Shown here one piece after another: positions 22,188 through 35,857 of a stretch of DNA of 64,000 nucleotides (the stretch's first letter is position 1; each line of letters opens with the position of its first letter). Origin of the DNA: Diphasiastrum complanatum (Eukaryota; Streptophyta; Lycopodiopsida; Lycopodiales; Lycopodiaceae); the NCBI GenBank assembly GCA_029204225.1, contig CM055100.1:24125106-24189105 (forward strand), in the 5' to 3' direction. The notes below the pieces were generated by a model, which worked only from the letters and a program-made list of their open reading frames with translations, made no database searches and had not been told where the DNA came from. Made by a program: the position numbers and the translations under genes.

Positions 22188-22846
22188 ATGCCACAAATTC
22201 AACCATGCACAACTATTGAGCAGAAACGTTTAGAACGAACACAACAATCAAAAGCTTATAGAAAGACATGCGATTTATATTTTCAGAATCTACGAAATTC
22301 ACCAATAAGAGTAAGATTAAGTCATGAAGCATTTCATAACCTTTACAACACTTCTGTAGCACTTGTAAATACATTTGAATGAGAGCTTGTCAATCCATCA
22401 AATCCATATGAATCTTCATCTTTGGAGCATAGATCTAATTCTACTTTTGAATCTGAGTTCGAGCAAGACCCTGATTCACCTGATCCACCATTAGAGCCAG
22501 AATCTGAACAAGAACGTGAACCATCTTTGGAAACTACATCTATACCATCTGAACATACTTCTGAGTCATCTGATCCACCTGATCCGCTACCTAACCCAGC
22601 ACCTGATAATATGGCGAACGTAGCACCACCCACATCTACCAAAATCAGATATGATTTTTCAAAGGTCATCGTCTGATGATGCAGATAGCTATTTATCACA
22701 GTTTGAGTCAATTACTATAGCCAATAAGGAAAACACTGATGAGGATGAAGTTAGAATCCTACCAGGTCTTTTGCGCAAGCAGGCGAGAATTTGGTATAGC
22801 CAATTGGTTTTGAAAACAGTTAAATCCCCAAAAAGTGAAATGTACT
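22188..22846 (+). pseudogene. Ty3/gypsy gag fragment
   Basis: A 64-residue frame at 22188-22382 ends in a stop. An acidic proline-rich frame follows (22422-22676: DPDSPDPPLEPESEQEREPS). A frame change then gives DADSYLSQFESITIANKENT and DEVRILPGLLRKQARIWYSQL, which matches the start of the retrotransposon gag domain (DADxYLxxFE...RxLPxxLxxxARxWYxxL). The rest is cut off by a low-complexity insert at 22921. Confidence 0.75.
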
Positions 22847-22920
22847 AACAAAAGGTACAATGAAAAATGGGCTCTTTTTTTTGTACCACCAAATTATGCT
22901 TTTAGCCAAAAAGCAAACTC

Positions 22921-23491
<571 letters not shown>

Positions 23492-23815
23492 GAAGCTGAG
23501 TATGTGACAGTTTCAAAGAATGCAAACAAAGCTGTGTGGCTGAGGCAGTTGTTGAGTGAGCTTGGGGAACAACAATCAGAACCTACTATCATGTACATGG
23601 ACAACACCAACGGAATCTCCATGACTCAAGATCCGTTCTTCCATTCCAGGACCAAACACATACCACTCATATATCATCATGTAAGAGATCTTATGCAAAA
23701 ACAGGAGATTCAGATTGAATATGTGAAGACTATAGAAATGACAGCTGATGTTCTCACAAAAGCCCTCGAACAACAACTGTTCAAAAAACACAGAAAGAAT
23801 ATGGGAATTGGTTGA
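23492..23815 (+). pseudogene. Ty1/copia RNase H, 5'-truncated
   Basis: EAEYVTVSKNANKAVWLRQL opens the block. MYMDNTNGISMTQDPFFHSR (third acidic residue), RTKHIPLIYHHVRDLMQ, TADVLTKALEQQLF and a closing KHRKNMGIG with stop follow. This is the complete C-terminal end of a copia RNase H. It starts abruptly after a GC-rich patch, so the rest of pol is missing. A purine tract and LTR follow. Confidence 0.9.
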
Positions 23816-23830
23816 AGGAATCTTCAGTTC

Positions 23831-24295
23831 AAGAGGGAGTTTTGAAAAATGAACTTCACCTTCCTTTATTCCTGAAGGCTTCCGCATGGCATAGTCTACT
23901 TCAACAAAGAAAGACGGCCACAAGTACAGTCTGCTTAAATAGAAGCAGACAATTGCAACTAATCAACGCTTAGTGCAACCATTGTTTACAAGAGTAGCTT
24001 AGAAGAAAATGTAAAATAGAAATAAATGTGCCTACAAAGTACACAAAGAATGAGAGAGATAGCAGTCAGAGTAAGTAATAGAACGAGAGCAGAAAATACA
24101 GAATACTTGTAAGCGGATATGCTGCAAGCAATGGACGCTCATCCGAGAATAGGATTTAGAAATAAATTGATCTTGTCCAGTCTTACTCTGCATAAATATG
24201 TTATTTGTGTACGTACATCTATTCTGATGAGATATATGATTAATCTTACAATCAAAATTTAGCTGCATGTTTGCAAGCAAGAAAAACTAAGTGTC
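23831..24295 (+). mobile_element. polypurine tract and 3' LTR of the copia remnant
   Basis: AAGAGGGAG (23831-23839) is the polypurine tract, 15 bases after the RNase H stop codon. The LTR probably starts TGAAAAATGAACTTC at 23843 and includes a TTAAATAGAAGC stretch near 23935. The right end is not certain. A TTTTTCGC-rich stretch of another element follows at 24310. Confidence 0.55.
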
Positions 24296-24499
24296 AGAAA
24301 CGTTGTCGGGTTTTTCGCATTTTTCGCATCTTCTCTTCTTTAGGTTTTTCACATTTTCTCATAGAGGTAAAATGTGCCGATATGCATGAATTCACTAAGT
24401 TTCACATTTTTTGCAATTCCCAAAAAATGCGACAAATGTAAAAAAATGCACGTTTCCACATCCTTGACATTGCTAGCTGCAGCTGAAGCCGAACCGATC

Positions 24500-24863
24500 A
24501 ATTCGCTTCAATGCAAGGACTGAAACCGGCAAGATTTGCTATCAAACTGGCAGATCAGGCTGGTATGAAACCTAAGGGTGTTTCCCAGTAAAGATAGCGG
24601 GATTGTAATTCATAATCACCTTCGTGGTGATGGAAATTTTGGAGTCTCCTTCTGCCTATCGAGTTTTACTAGGGAGACCTTGGTTGAGAGTCGCGCAAGT
24701 GGTTCATAACTTTGGAACAGAAAAACTCACCTTTGAAAATCGAGAACAAGCTGTAAAGGTAGATCCAACCAGATGGGTATTCGAACAATTTTCGACTAGG
24801 GATTGGTCTAGCCAAATGCCCCAGCGAAGGAAGGGCCCACACTGTCCTTACGTGAGTAATTAG
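24500..24863 (+). pseudogene. Ty3/gypsy retropepsin end
   Basis: From 24624 the frame encodes MVMEILESPSAYRVLLGRPW with LRVAQVVHNFGTEKLTF, the LLGRPWL block that closes plant gypsy proteases. The 120 bases before it fit the flanking pol text in other frames. It is probably part of the same gypsy element as the LTR at 21127 and gag at 22188, with the copia remnant and microsatellite lying between. Confidence 0.8.
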
Positions 24864-25404
24864 AGTCTACAATCCTGGGCGGGCCCATTGATTACCCCAT
24901 ATTCCTCGGTCAATGAGATTTTTCCAGGCTCTCAGAGATATGACCGTAGAGAGATTGTCTCTACCATGGTGTTTACATGAATCCAAGGGCAGCTAATGTA
25001 GAGTATGTATACATAACGAATAGACGACGTGCTACCCAACGATGGCAATCTTCTTGGGATGACTAATGATATCACCTTGTGTTGAAGGGAGCAAGATCTA
25101 GATATGATACGGCTACTGTGAGCTTCGTTCCAAGTTTATGCTTCTCGTAGACCTCAATCATAGCACATTGGGTGAGTGTGTCAAGCGTGATCACAGGGTA
25201 TGTCTCTTAGAATGCCGGTCCTATCACATAGCGTAGGTGATTTTTGATCATCTTATTATGTTCCAAAGATTGGCGTTTTTTTTGTGCAAAACCCCTTGTA
25301 TTGTGTCTTGCTTTCTCCTCTTGTTTTTCTAGAGAAGTTCCCTTCTTACTAAATAGTGGTGATGTTAGCCCCACTTCTAGTTAGGCTTGTCATACATATC
25401 CCTC
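24864..25404. other. no gene seen
   Basis: Closed in all frames beyond short runs. It may hold further decayed gypsy pol, but nothing could be aligned by eye. Confidence 0.4.
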
Positions 25405-25512
25405 CTTTCCAAATTACACATCATCATGGCGTGACCAATATTCTCGAACATTGGACGACCGGTCTACCATATTAGGACTATTCCAGGTCCTTAACCGAAT
25501 ATGGCCATAACA
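25405..25512 (-). mobile_element. truncated 3' LTR of the 25.4-31.7 kb element
   Basis: About 100 bases, from CATCATGGCGTGACC to GGCCATAACA, match the right LTR (31615-31707) closely. On the minus strand the LTR starts TGTTATGGCC at 25512 and is preceded by the purine tract AAGGAGGGAAGAA (25513-25525). The rest of this LTR is lost or too diverged. Confidence 0.75.
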
Positions 25513-28500
25513 TTCTTCCCTCCTTAAACTGCTTCTATCCTTAGAAGCTCCTCAAACAGGAAATAATTACAAGAACAGTTCCTTTGAGTTTAAATATTAA
25601 CCGAGAAAATCATTATCCTTAGTCTGACTTCCATATCAAACAAGTGGTCACAGATAAACCTATTTCCAATCGTTAATCTCTATTCTGGAGTACAAACTCT
25701 GGTTTGAAAAGTATACTAAGCGATAAATTTCTCGACTGGATTACACTCACCACAAGTTAGTAACATCACCTTCATGTAAAACACTTACATGAACACTGAG
25801 CAAAATATTGCCTAACTTAGGAGATTAAAGTTAAACAAAAATAGTTATAATTACAATCTAAAATTATCCACAAACTCTGGCAGACAATTTAATAAAATGC
25901 TTCCAAGTACAACTATCCTTAGAATCCTATTCTAAGATATGATAATTCATTTAACTAGAATCTCTGGGAGAATCATTAAGGTATAGAATGATAAAAACTC
26001 AATTCTGAGTATCCAAATACTCTTTTGAGTTAAATGCTCCTGTTTCTAACACCAAATGCAAGAAAATAACATTCATTCGTCTTAATAGACTTGTTTGTCT
26101 CCTATGATAACTAGAAAACCAATCAAATGAAGAACTATACTCAAGCATCTGCAGACCATAAACTGAAGTAGAACAACATCCACTAGATTAATTAGATTAT
26201 CCACATATAAGATAACTTATCTTGTGAGAATATCTGTGTGATCCATAGGCCCTCAATAAGATACTGGAGTAGAGAGATTCAAAACACTGATCTGAATTCT
26301 TACTCAAATAATAGACCAAGACTTAATCGTCTCACTTAAGAATCATCACAATTCCTTTAATCCATTGACAACAATTAAGGAACTATTTATGATCCGTCAA
26401 CCATAAATATTTAGATTCATATGATTCGTCAATCATAATTTTCTGGAATCCAAAATCGTACTTAATCATTCACAAAATATTGGAGTATATGTTCCACATA
26501 ACTCAGAAAAGTAAGAATCATTCCAAAATCCTTCCACTAAGAAAATACTGGATTTAGGAATATTCTTCAATTAGGATTCTTTAACTAAAGTGCAAGATTC
26601 AAGTTCTATAACCACTGGTAATTAAAGATTGAATGCATACCAAAATGACAATCATCTTCAACTGCAAAAACTTTAGATTACAATCTAGAATCAAATCTAG
26701 ATATCCAAAGTCCTGCAGAATATCAATTCAAATATTATTCTTGGATTCATTATGATTCGTTATCCAATTGAGCACTCTGGGATACAATCACTAATGAGCT
26801 GAGTCTATTCCTTAACTAAGGAATACTCTATCCCAAGAATACTGTATAACCAACGCACACAATTTTAACTGACGAACCCAAATGATTCACTAATCATGTG
26901 TCTCACAAGCAATATAAAATAAAACTATCAGTTTCTGGTGAATCCTCATCAGACTGATCGACCAATTAACTTCATCCTGGAGTAATCAACTACTCAAGTT
27001 AATTGTCTATGATTCAAAAATCTCAATGTCCAGGTGCAGCTTTTAATTATACATGTATAACACCACATTTAGATCCTTATCCAAATCATTTATTAGTTAG
27101 CTCATAAATCTTAGATAGAAAGATCCGTTAACTCTACAAGTATCTGTCAAAAACAATATTTGATCATATGTTCATGTTCACCGACTAGGTTAAGTGCACC
27201 AAATAACTCTAGTAACCAGGAATACACAATAGATTCATATTGTGCACATATGTGAATAATCTCACTATGACCCAGTACATAGATACATTCTTAATTGGCA
27301 GATTCTTCCAAAACCCACATATGCTACTCACATATCTCACTGAGGTCTTGTAACTCAGCTACAAAAGATTTTCTATTTCTCATGAGTAAATAACATATCC
27401 GAGAAATCTTTGAGACAAATAACATTCAATCTCAACAGTTTTCCAATCCAACTTATCTCTAATTACATAATTTCATCTACTCAATCAACCCCTCTCTGAT
27501 CCTAGTACCCAAACTAAGATTAGGTTGATCCAATACAGAACTCTCAGATTTTAAATTCTGATCAAACTTACTTCTATTCCAACCAAAGTGAAATTAGTAA
27601 CCCTTGACCTTTTACTATACTACTTATAGTAAGTGATTCAAATTTCAAACATGTTCTAGATCCAGATTGTCCACACAACTCATAGAGAATTCCTCTTTTT
27701 TGAAAAGTTCCAATTAGGTATCTTACTCTAAATCTATCCGAAATTACTTTCAAACCAAATCTCATTCCTATACCACAGTTGGTTTTCCAAAAACTATGCA
27801 ACCTACAGATTTTCAAATAGAATTTTATCCCACCACTTCACCCTCCTTTTAAAAAAATTATAAATTTCAATAAAAGTTAGCTAGAAAGATGATATATGAA
27901 AATATTTAAATCCAAGAAAAGTCAGCAATAAGTGCTTCCAATAAAAGATTCACTCTATTACAAACAGAACTTTTCCTTCAAATATTTTCAACCCGAGTGA
28001 TAAAAACTACCATTCCATCGAAATCCATTTATGCACAAAGGGATATTCAAGGTCTAAGAAATTGAAACACTTTAACCTTAGAATTTATCTGAATTCCAAG
28101 TCTATTCACACAAGTAGTAATTTATATGACATAACAGTCTTTCAGAAGAATAACTTCATGCTGGAAAGAATTCATATAAACCAGTCCAATGTCTTATATT
28201 CAAGAAATTATTAAGAAGTAAGGGATTTATTAAAAAAATGAGAAATAGATTTGAGGGCCTCTGATTTTGTAAATGATGAGATACCACAATGATATCTAGA
28301 TTAAACCTCAAAATTTTCCAAAATATCCCACATTTGATTGAATGGTTTTCTTTTTCCCATATTGCAACTAGGTACTAAAATACACCATTGATCATCAGAT
28401 CTTACAGTCCTAGAATTTTCTTTCCAAAATTATTAATGTCCCATACCATCAACTCTTCCTTTCAGAAAACCCTTAGCTGCCTTATCTGATATTCTAGAGA

Positions 28501-31226
28501 TCCACTGATCATCTAGATGTCCTATAATCCACATAGGATATTATCTCTTGTTTCCATACTCTGAAGAATTCCTTTATTTGGATGACTGGCATGCCTATCA
28601 GATGGATATCCAAATCCACACCTGATCTTGTGATCTAAACAGAAGGATTAACATGGTTCCTCATTACATTCTAATCTTTTCTGGTTAATGATGAGCTTCG
28701 AATCCCACTAGATTCAAGAGCATTAAATCTAGGGACAAGCTTCTATTAATTAACAGATCCAATGTAATCCATGTATCAAATTTCTCTTTTAACATCACAA
28801 TTGAAATCCAAAACTGTGGATAACTCAATGGTTTCAAAGATATTAGTTATGAATTCAACTAAATGAATTCTATCCAGAAAATCAATATTCGATATTAAGC
28901 GATTATTTATAAGCATTAATATAATCCTAACTGCGAAATACATTTATCGATCACACTTACTACCTCTGATGTCCACTCTTCTTCCCTCAGAATTTTCAGT
29001 TTCCTAAAAATCTATTTCAGCTAAGGTACTAAGAAGACGTAACGACATTAGTAAATGTTTAAAATTATTTACAGTAGGAAAAAATCTAAAACAATTTCAT
29101 TTCTATCCTATACCTGGGTTGAATAACTGATATACCAAAAAGTCATCTACTAGTATGAAAACACTACTAGTTTGATATTTTGAATGAATTCACCGGATTT
29201 AACTGGAAATGAAATCAGTTTTTTATTAATTCCTATTATTACGATTTTTTCAATAAAATTAGACTGTTCTCCCTTTTCACTTACTGGCTTAAGAATTACT
29301 TCGTTAAAGCTATCTATAATTAATGGGAAATAATATTTGGATTCGGATACTTTTTCTACACTGTATTCACTCCAGATAATTTTGTCAAATAAAGAATTAC
29401 TTCCAAATACCATGCATTTTCCTCCATTGATTATTTAACAAGTATCTCAAAAGCTTTTGGCCCGTTCAATCTTAATGATTAAAATCATCAAGAACCCAAA
29501 ACCAACTGATCGGTGTTCCACCGACTTGAAAAGGAGAAAACAAAACACAATTTAACTCCATGTACTGGGAGTATCAATACTCCAGAGTTAAATGGTTTAA
29601 AATGCATAATACCAAGGAATCGAGTTCCTATACTGGGTATATGCTTGAGAACCATACCATTTCTTTCGTTTCGTCAAGATCCAACAGTACAAAAGCTCCT
29701 AACTAGCTAAAAGAAAAAAGCCTAGAAAACAACATGCAAAGTAAGTACATGCAAAGAGCCACGCAACCCAGAGTTTGGTCGACCCGTTAACATCTGCATG
29801 AGTCCAAAAGCCCCCAGGAGTCTATTTCCATCCAAAAGAGAAGCTAAAAAGCATATTCCATTTTTAAGGTCAAAAACCCTAAAGAGGTTCCCTCAATCAA
29901 TGCATGGAAAAGAGCAAGACTCATTTTGTTGGCTTGATAGTTGCTATAGCCGCATCATCCCCATCACGATCCTCTTCAAAATCCTTCATCGCTAGAAACA
30001 TAATCAACTGCCTCACTGTTGCACGAGTACTTGTGTGAAAAGATAGGTCTGCATCGCTCAACTGCTGCCATTGCTAGGAAATGGATCCATGGCTGCAGTT
30101 ATGCCACACACAGTTCAACCACAACATTCATCATATATGAAGTGTGGCTTCCAATCATCAACAAGTCACGGTTTCAACAACAACCCTCGTTGAAGCAACA
30201 TGGAATAGTTGTGTCATATCAACCAAGGTTTTAACAGCTTCACGCCTTGATATCAAGACAAGCACGCCTGTCTAGAAGTAAATTCCTCAATCAACTGTCT
30301 CCAACAATCAATCCAACAAGGTCGATTCATGTCCTATATCTGGTGAGCTATCCGAAATCTGGACTCTTGGGATAAGAAGACAGCCTTGTGGCCAAAGAAC
30401 AGTGATACTTGAAACAAACTAGTTGCAACAACTTTTCACAACAGTAAATTATAAACAGCAGACAATGATCTATTTCAAAGGTTTAAACAGAGTTACCACT
30501 CTCGATCTCTCAGAAAGAGAACTCATTCTTGAAGAAGGAATGAAACATGCATTAACTACTCCAAAATGTTTCCACAGATCCTCCCAAGCTTTTATTAAAT
30601 GCTTTAACAAAATCAAGAAATCCGCCAAACACTCTTTTATAGGGAATAGTTCATTCACAGCAGATGGCTGAAGTCTCCAATTTCCCTGTTTGCTTATTAA
30701 TAGAGAGTTTATTACATTCTCAATTCCATTCTGTGTTCAAAACCACAGGTTCCACAACAAGATTAGCGTAGGAGAGCACACCACATCCCCAATATGTAGT
30801 TTGTTAGACTCAAAATAGCCTTAAGTTGTTTATTCTTCATGGATAAATCAATTCAAAACCAATCTATCAATAAACATAACTAGCCACTTGAATCCAACAC
30901 CTTGAACATTATGGACATTTGCATGCAATCACAAACTCCATTAGTATGCAAAAAACAAGCCACACGATTTACACATGCATATCATTCCTCAAAAACCAAA
31001 AAATTCAAAATGAGCACAAGACTAATTTTTAGCTTCTCCTTCAAAATTAAACATAATGTTAAGAACGTTACCAACAATCTTGAAGAGCTCCAAGAATTAA
31101 CAAATTCAATTCCAAACCTCCTTTGAGAATTCAACACTCCAAACCGAGATATAACTCCAAGTGCTTTAATCTTCCAATCCAATGTAGAGCTTGCTGCCAC
31201 TCCTATCCAAGACTGCATCTTATCTG
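25513..31226 (-). mobile_element. internal region of a non-coding LTR element (LARD-like), minus strand
   Basis: 5.7 kb between the polypurine tract (25513-25525) and primer site (31227-31239). No frame on either strand shows gag, protease, integrase, RT or RNase H motifs. The longest minus-strand frames (27574-27816 and 29150-29413) resemble nothing. The text is AT-rich with recurrent GATTC/GAATC words. This fits a large retrotransposon derivative, moved by proteins from elsewhere, or a coding element decayed beyond recognition. Confidence 0.6.
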
Positions 31227-31239
31227 GGCTCTGATACCA
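31227..31239 (-). promoter_or_regulatory. primer binding site, tRNA-iMet type (minus strand)
   Basis: The reverse complement reads TGGTATCAGAGCC, with one base between it and the LTR end. It fixes the orientation of the element. Confidence 0.85.
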
Positions 31240-31240
31240 A

Positions 31241-31707
31241 TGTAAAGACCCTAGAGGATTGCCCCTAAGATGAGGATAGCAGAACACAATAAGAGAGACT
31301 ATGGAGCCAAACCGCCCAATCAATCCTAGATCTAGCCCCCAAGCCATGCCATGTGAAGCAAGAGGAGAAGAGAGAAACTGGTAACCTAAACCCAATATGT
31401 TGATGGGAGAATCCCTACCTCATTATATAGAGAGTAGAGTCATGTGCATGAAACCATGCAAGCCCCATGCAGGTCAACTATAAATAGATCACTTCACTTC
31501 ATGCAGCCCTCCTGCCTATATCCGTCACACGTACATACAATACTCCACATGTCTCAATTAGAGTGTTTGGGTCATCTCAAGGTTATTAGTCACAAACTAG
31601 CCTTGACATGGAATTAAATCATGGCGTGACAAATAATCTCGAACACTGGAGGGCCGGTCTACCATATTAGGACTATTCCAGGTCCTTAACCGAATATGGC
31701 CATAACA
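31241..31707 (-). mobile_element. 5' LTR, 467 bp, of the non-coding element
   Basis: On the minus strand it starts TGTTATGGCC (31707) and ends GGTCTTTACA (31241), with the usual TGT...ACA ends. A TATA-type ACTATAAATAG is visible in plus-strand text at 31469, and minus-strand TATATAATGAGG lies near 31425. The partner LTR at 25405 is truncated. Confidence 0.8.
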
Positions 31708-31928
31708 CTCTATATTCCAAGAGGTTGGAGTACAATAATCATCATAAGCCGTTAGTCACAAATTATTCACATGTATCATACACATGCTATCAAAACGTCA
31801 TTTCAAACTCACGATTTAAGTTGATGTGACACACATTTTAATTAAACATTGAACTTTACTGAATAGAGGCATTCCATCCCTATTGAGCATAATGTTAGTA
31901 GTCCATGTGAAAAACTGGCTACGCCTAC

Positions 31929-33416
31929 TGTGAAAGATTCAACTAGATGGATCATTTTGTCAACAATTCCATATTTGGCATATTGAGGCCAAAACTTGTT
32001 TTAGACTTAGAGAATAACTTTTCAAAGTTCATTAGTCTAAATTTCATTTGAATAAACACTTTTTGAATGTGTGGAAAAGTTTGGAGGCGAGTTTTAGAAA
32101 ATTCAAATTTGAATAGTTGGGTACATTGAATCTAGACCAAAAATAGTAGGGTTAGCATTTTGGAGGGAAATCCAAGTGGCCGAATAGGGTTTGGACCTGT
32201 TATAAATGGATGTAGCTCGTGGAGAGAGTTATCTTCTCTCTTCTCTATCTCATTTCATGCTTATACATGGTTCTCTTGGGTTCTACTATCCATTGGTTTT
32301 CATGTGGATGTGTGCAGATTGTCAAGATACGGTAAAACTAGCTACATTGGTGAACATTGTTTTGATGTTGGATTTGTACTAGCATTCTTGGCTGGTTTTG
32401 CTGATGGAAATGAAGCTATTGGAGGTTCATTATGTCACTCATTGATGGTCGTCATCAAGGCTTGATGGCATCTTATGGCAAGATGGAGATGGAGGCTCAT
32501 TCATGGAGTATCATGGTGGATACATGCCAACAAAGGACAAAGAAGGAGGAGACATGCAAGCAAAAGTTGATCACTCACATTTATTGTTTGTTTACTGTAT
32601 TTTCTAGAGAGTTCAAAGTTCTAAGCATGGTGGAATCATTTCATTTACATTCTATTTGATTCTTCATGTACTAGTTACTTCTTGACATTTAAAATTGATG
32701 TAAGAAATAGTGAAGCATCCCAAGTGGACACTATTCTCTATATTAATTATGGTTGTTTCTATTTTTAGAATTACATGATCATTGAAAGGAGATCTATTCT
32801 TAGGAAGAAAATCATTCTTATGATGGATCAAAGTTCTATTGTCAAAAACCATGCTAGAAGCAAGCATATTGAGGTGCAATATCATTTTGTGAGGGAGCAA
32901 GTCATTGCAAAGGAGGTGGAGCTTCAACATGTGGCTTCAAGGGAATGTGTAGCGGATATCTTCACCAAAGCATTGGAAAGGACTTGTTCATGAAGCATAG
33001 GACATCACTTGGAGTGTAATCAAAGTCTATGCTAAACCTAGTTGAAGAGGGAGTGTGAAAGATTCAACTAATTTGATCATTTTGTCAATATTTTCATATT
33101 TGGCATATTGAGGCCAAAACTTGTTTTAGACTTAGGGAATAACTTTTCAAAGTTCATTCATCTAAATTTCATTTGAATAGACACTTTTTGAAAGGCTGGG
33201 AAAGTTTGGAGCCGAGTTTTAGGAGATTCAAATTTGAATAGTTGGGTACATTGAATCTAGACCCAAAAATAGTAGGGTTAGCATTTTGGAGGGAAAGCCA
33301 AGTGGCCAAATAGGGTTTGGACCTACTATACATGGATGTAACTCGTGGAGAGAGTGATCTTCTCTCTTCTCTATCTCATTTCATGCTTATACATGGTTCT
33401 CTTGGGTTCTACTCCA
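31929..33416 (+). mobile_element. internally deleted copia element: LTR, RNase H end, LTR
   Basis: LTR copies 31929-32292 and 33054-33416 both start TGTGAAAGATTCAACTA and end ...TTCTACT(AT)CCA. They differ by scattered substitutions. The right copy follows the purine tract GAAGAGGGAG. Only about 760 bases lie between. The end of copia RNase H is readable at 32775-33020: HARSKHIEVQYHFVREQV, HVASRECVADIFTKALER, then in another frame LFMKHRTSLGV and a stop. Everything from gag to RT is missing. Confidence 0.85.
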
Positions 33417-34859
33417 TGTGAGGAGAAGGGGACCAATCCCCAACACATTTTTCCAGAGTTCAAGGGAAGATCCAATACTTCAGCATGGGATGACATTCTT
33501 AAGCTCAAAAGGGAAACTCAGCACCTATGTCACAAGAGCATGATAGGAGATGGCAACCTAAAGCCATAACAATCAGTTTCAGAACATGTTTAGGAGTAGT
33601 ATGAGATTGATAGTGAATGGGAAAAACAAAAGCTCTCTCTCTATGCAACACGTTCTCCTTTCTTTATAGGGATGAGGCCCTGTCTCTTATTCGTTTTGCC
33701 ATCTTGCTTCTTTCTTCATCTTTTCTCAGCCATGCACTAGTCACCTCTAAGGCATTAAATGTTGATTTAACCTTCAAACCCCTATGATAAAAGCCCCTCA
33801 TGCCTATTTGTTTTTGCAAATGGGCTCTTTGCTTAACCAATTCCTCAATTGAAAGCCCACCTTCTTGTTTTTGCATTAAAAGTGGCTTGGCTTTCTTAGC
33901 AATGGAGTTAGCCTCTTAACTAGTGCCATCTGCCTCTTAATGATGCCTCAACTTAAGGGTCTTGGCATTTCCTAGGAATTTAAGATTGGTTTATCCTTTT
34001 CCCCATGTGGCTATTAAAAGGTCCCATGGCTAATTTTTTTAGCCTTTGGTTCATTGTCCATGTGGTCATAAAGCCATGTTCTTTTCTCTTTTCTTTGGCA
34101 TTGGTCCCCTTATTGATGTTGCACTTTGTGGATCTCTTAGCCTTAACCATTTGATTTTTGATTCGCAATTCCGCAATTGTGGTGACTGATCCCCCTCTCC
34201 CCATTGAACAGCAACTTGAAAACACAGTACTTCTTGTTTTTATATTAGTATCCAAGATCACAATACATTGGCGTAATAGCCAAAACTATACTATAGGCCG
34301 ATTTTTTTTAAAGACCGTCAAAAACTTTAAGGGCCAATTTTAAGGCCAAAATTTCCTCTAGCCACATTACGGGCAGAGCTGAGACCCCTATCTATTGGCG
34401 ATTTTTAGCCATTTTACATTGAAATTTTGTGGCTTTTACATGCCGATTTCTATATCATAGCAAAATTAACTTCAAAATTAGCCTGATTTTTGGTGTCAAA
34501 AATTCGGCTAACAATGGGTGGTGAAACCTATTACACTCAAGGCTGATGACGCAACATCCGATCCACCATAGATCACACCATTGATAGCCCAAGGAAAGCC
34601 AAGGGGGGTCATTATGAGTCTCAAACGGATATTGTGCATTGGACGAATGCTTTAGCAACAGTTGATTGTATGGTGGACATGCATGTCAACCATATTCATG
34701 TACAGAACCCAGCACTTCATCATGGAAAGATTACACACTTGACACACCAATAACTTATGGGATGAACATGATCAACGTGGCATGGTTAGCAACAAAGCCC
34801 ATACCAGAGCAATTTGAAGATGACTTAGTGCCCTAGCAACTTGCCTTTTCATACAACGA
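33417..34859. other. no gene recognised
   Basis: Minus-strand frames of 70 (33664-33876) and 93 residues (33980-34261) are open and lysine-rich, but match no family I know. The plus strand has nothing. The last 300 bases probably belong to the copia element that becomes readable at 34860. Confidence 0.35.
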
Positions 34860-35857
34860 AGAAGCGGAGCTGATAGATGAACAGGTCCTGCAACATATGG
34901 ATCCTGAATGTTTTGGTGGTTCTGGACCAAGCAGAGCAGACAAAGGCAAAGGCATAGCTGTCCCAGGAGGATCTCCCAGAAGGTCGACAAGACCACAAAG
35001 AGCGCCAACAAGATATGTGCCAGGCAGTTCAGCTTCCACATCAGAAGAGTTCTGCAGATTCAATGGCGAACCATAGACTGTCGAGCAAGCGATTGACAGT
35101 CCAGAGAAGGACAGATGGATCCAAGCCATAAACAAAGAGATGGAGTCTATGAGGAAGAACCAGGTATGGACGTTGGAGCCATTACCACATAAGCGCAAGA
35201 CTGTCAAATGCAAATGGGTTTTCAAGCTCAAATACGGACCAGATGGAAACATCACGAAATACAAGACAAGACTGGTAGTGAAAGGTTTCTCTCAGAGATA
35301 TGGTATTGACTACTCTGAAACCTTCTCTCCCGTCGTCAAACATTCGTCCCTACATCTGTTATTTGCATATGCAGCAGCTTATGACCTCAAGATCCACATT
35401 GTGGATGAGAAGACAGCCTTCTTGCATGGCGAATTGGATGAAGAGGTCTACGTGGATCAACCCCCAGGATACGTCTCGAATTCACTTCCTGACTATGCAT
35501 GCAAAATGCACAGAAGTATCTACGGTTTGAAACAATCAGCCCAACAATGGTACAAGAAAAAAGATCAAGTCCTGAAATCATTAGGATTTATTGGCTGATT
35601 CTAATGTATATGCCAGAGTTACAGATGGGCAGATCATCATAGTGGCTGTATATGTGGACGACACTCTGATACTTTGCAGGAGTGAGCAGCTAATTGCTGA
35701 AGTAAAGGCAGACATCTCGAAACATTTCAAGATAGTGGATCTGGGAGAAGCGAGGTGTTACCTAGGCTTACAAATTGAAAGGAACTACGAGGGAGGTAAG
35801 TTATACCTTCACCAGTCCAGATACACCCAGAAGATCCTCGCGATAGATGTTAGCTGA
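34860..35857 (+). pseudogene. Ty1/copia integrase-RT linker and reverse transcriptase
   Basis: The linker holds RRSTRPQRAPTRYVPGSS (about 34990). A stop falls at about 35076. RT starts with EKDRWIQAINKEMESMRKNQ and runs openly to 35598: KCKWVFKLKYGPDGNITKYK, VVKGFSQRYGIDYSETFSPV, DEKTAFLHGELDEEVYV and IYGLKQSAQQWYKK. A frame change with a small deletion at about 35590 leads to VAVYVDDTLILC (catalytic YVDD) and DLGEARCYLGLQIERN. Similarity stops at 35857, so the RNase H is missing. The part 35140-35598 is the best preserved RT in the window. Confidence 0.9.

Noticed and set aside
30982-31395. 137-residue minus-strand frame
   Set aside because: It crosses the LTR end and primer binding site, so it is read-through of a non-coding leader.
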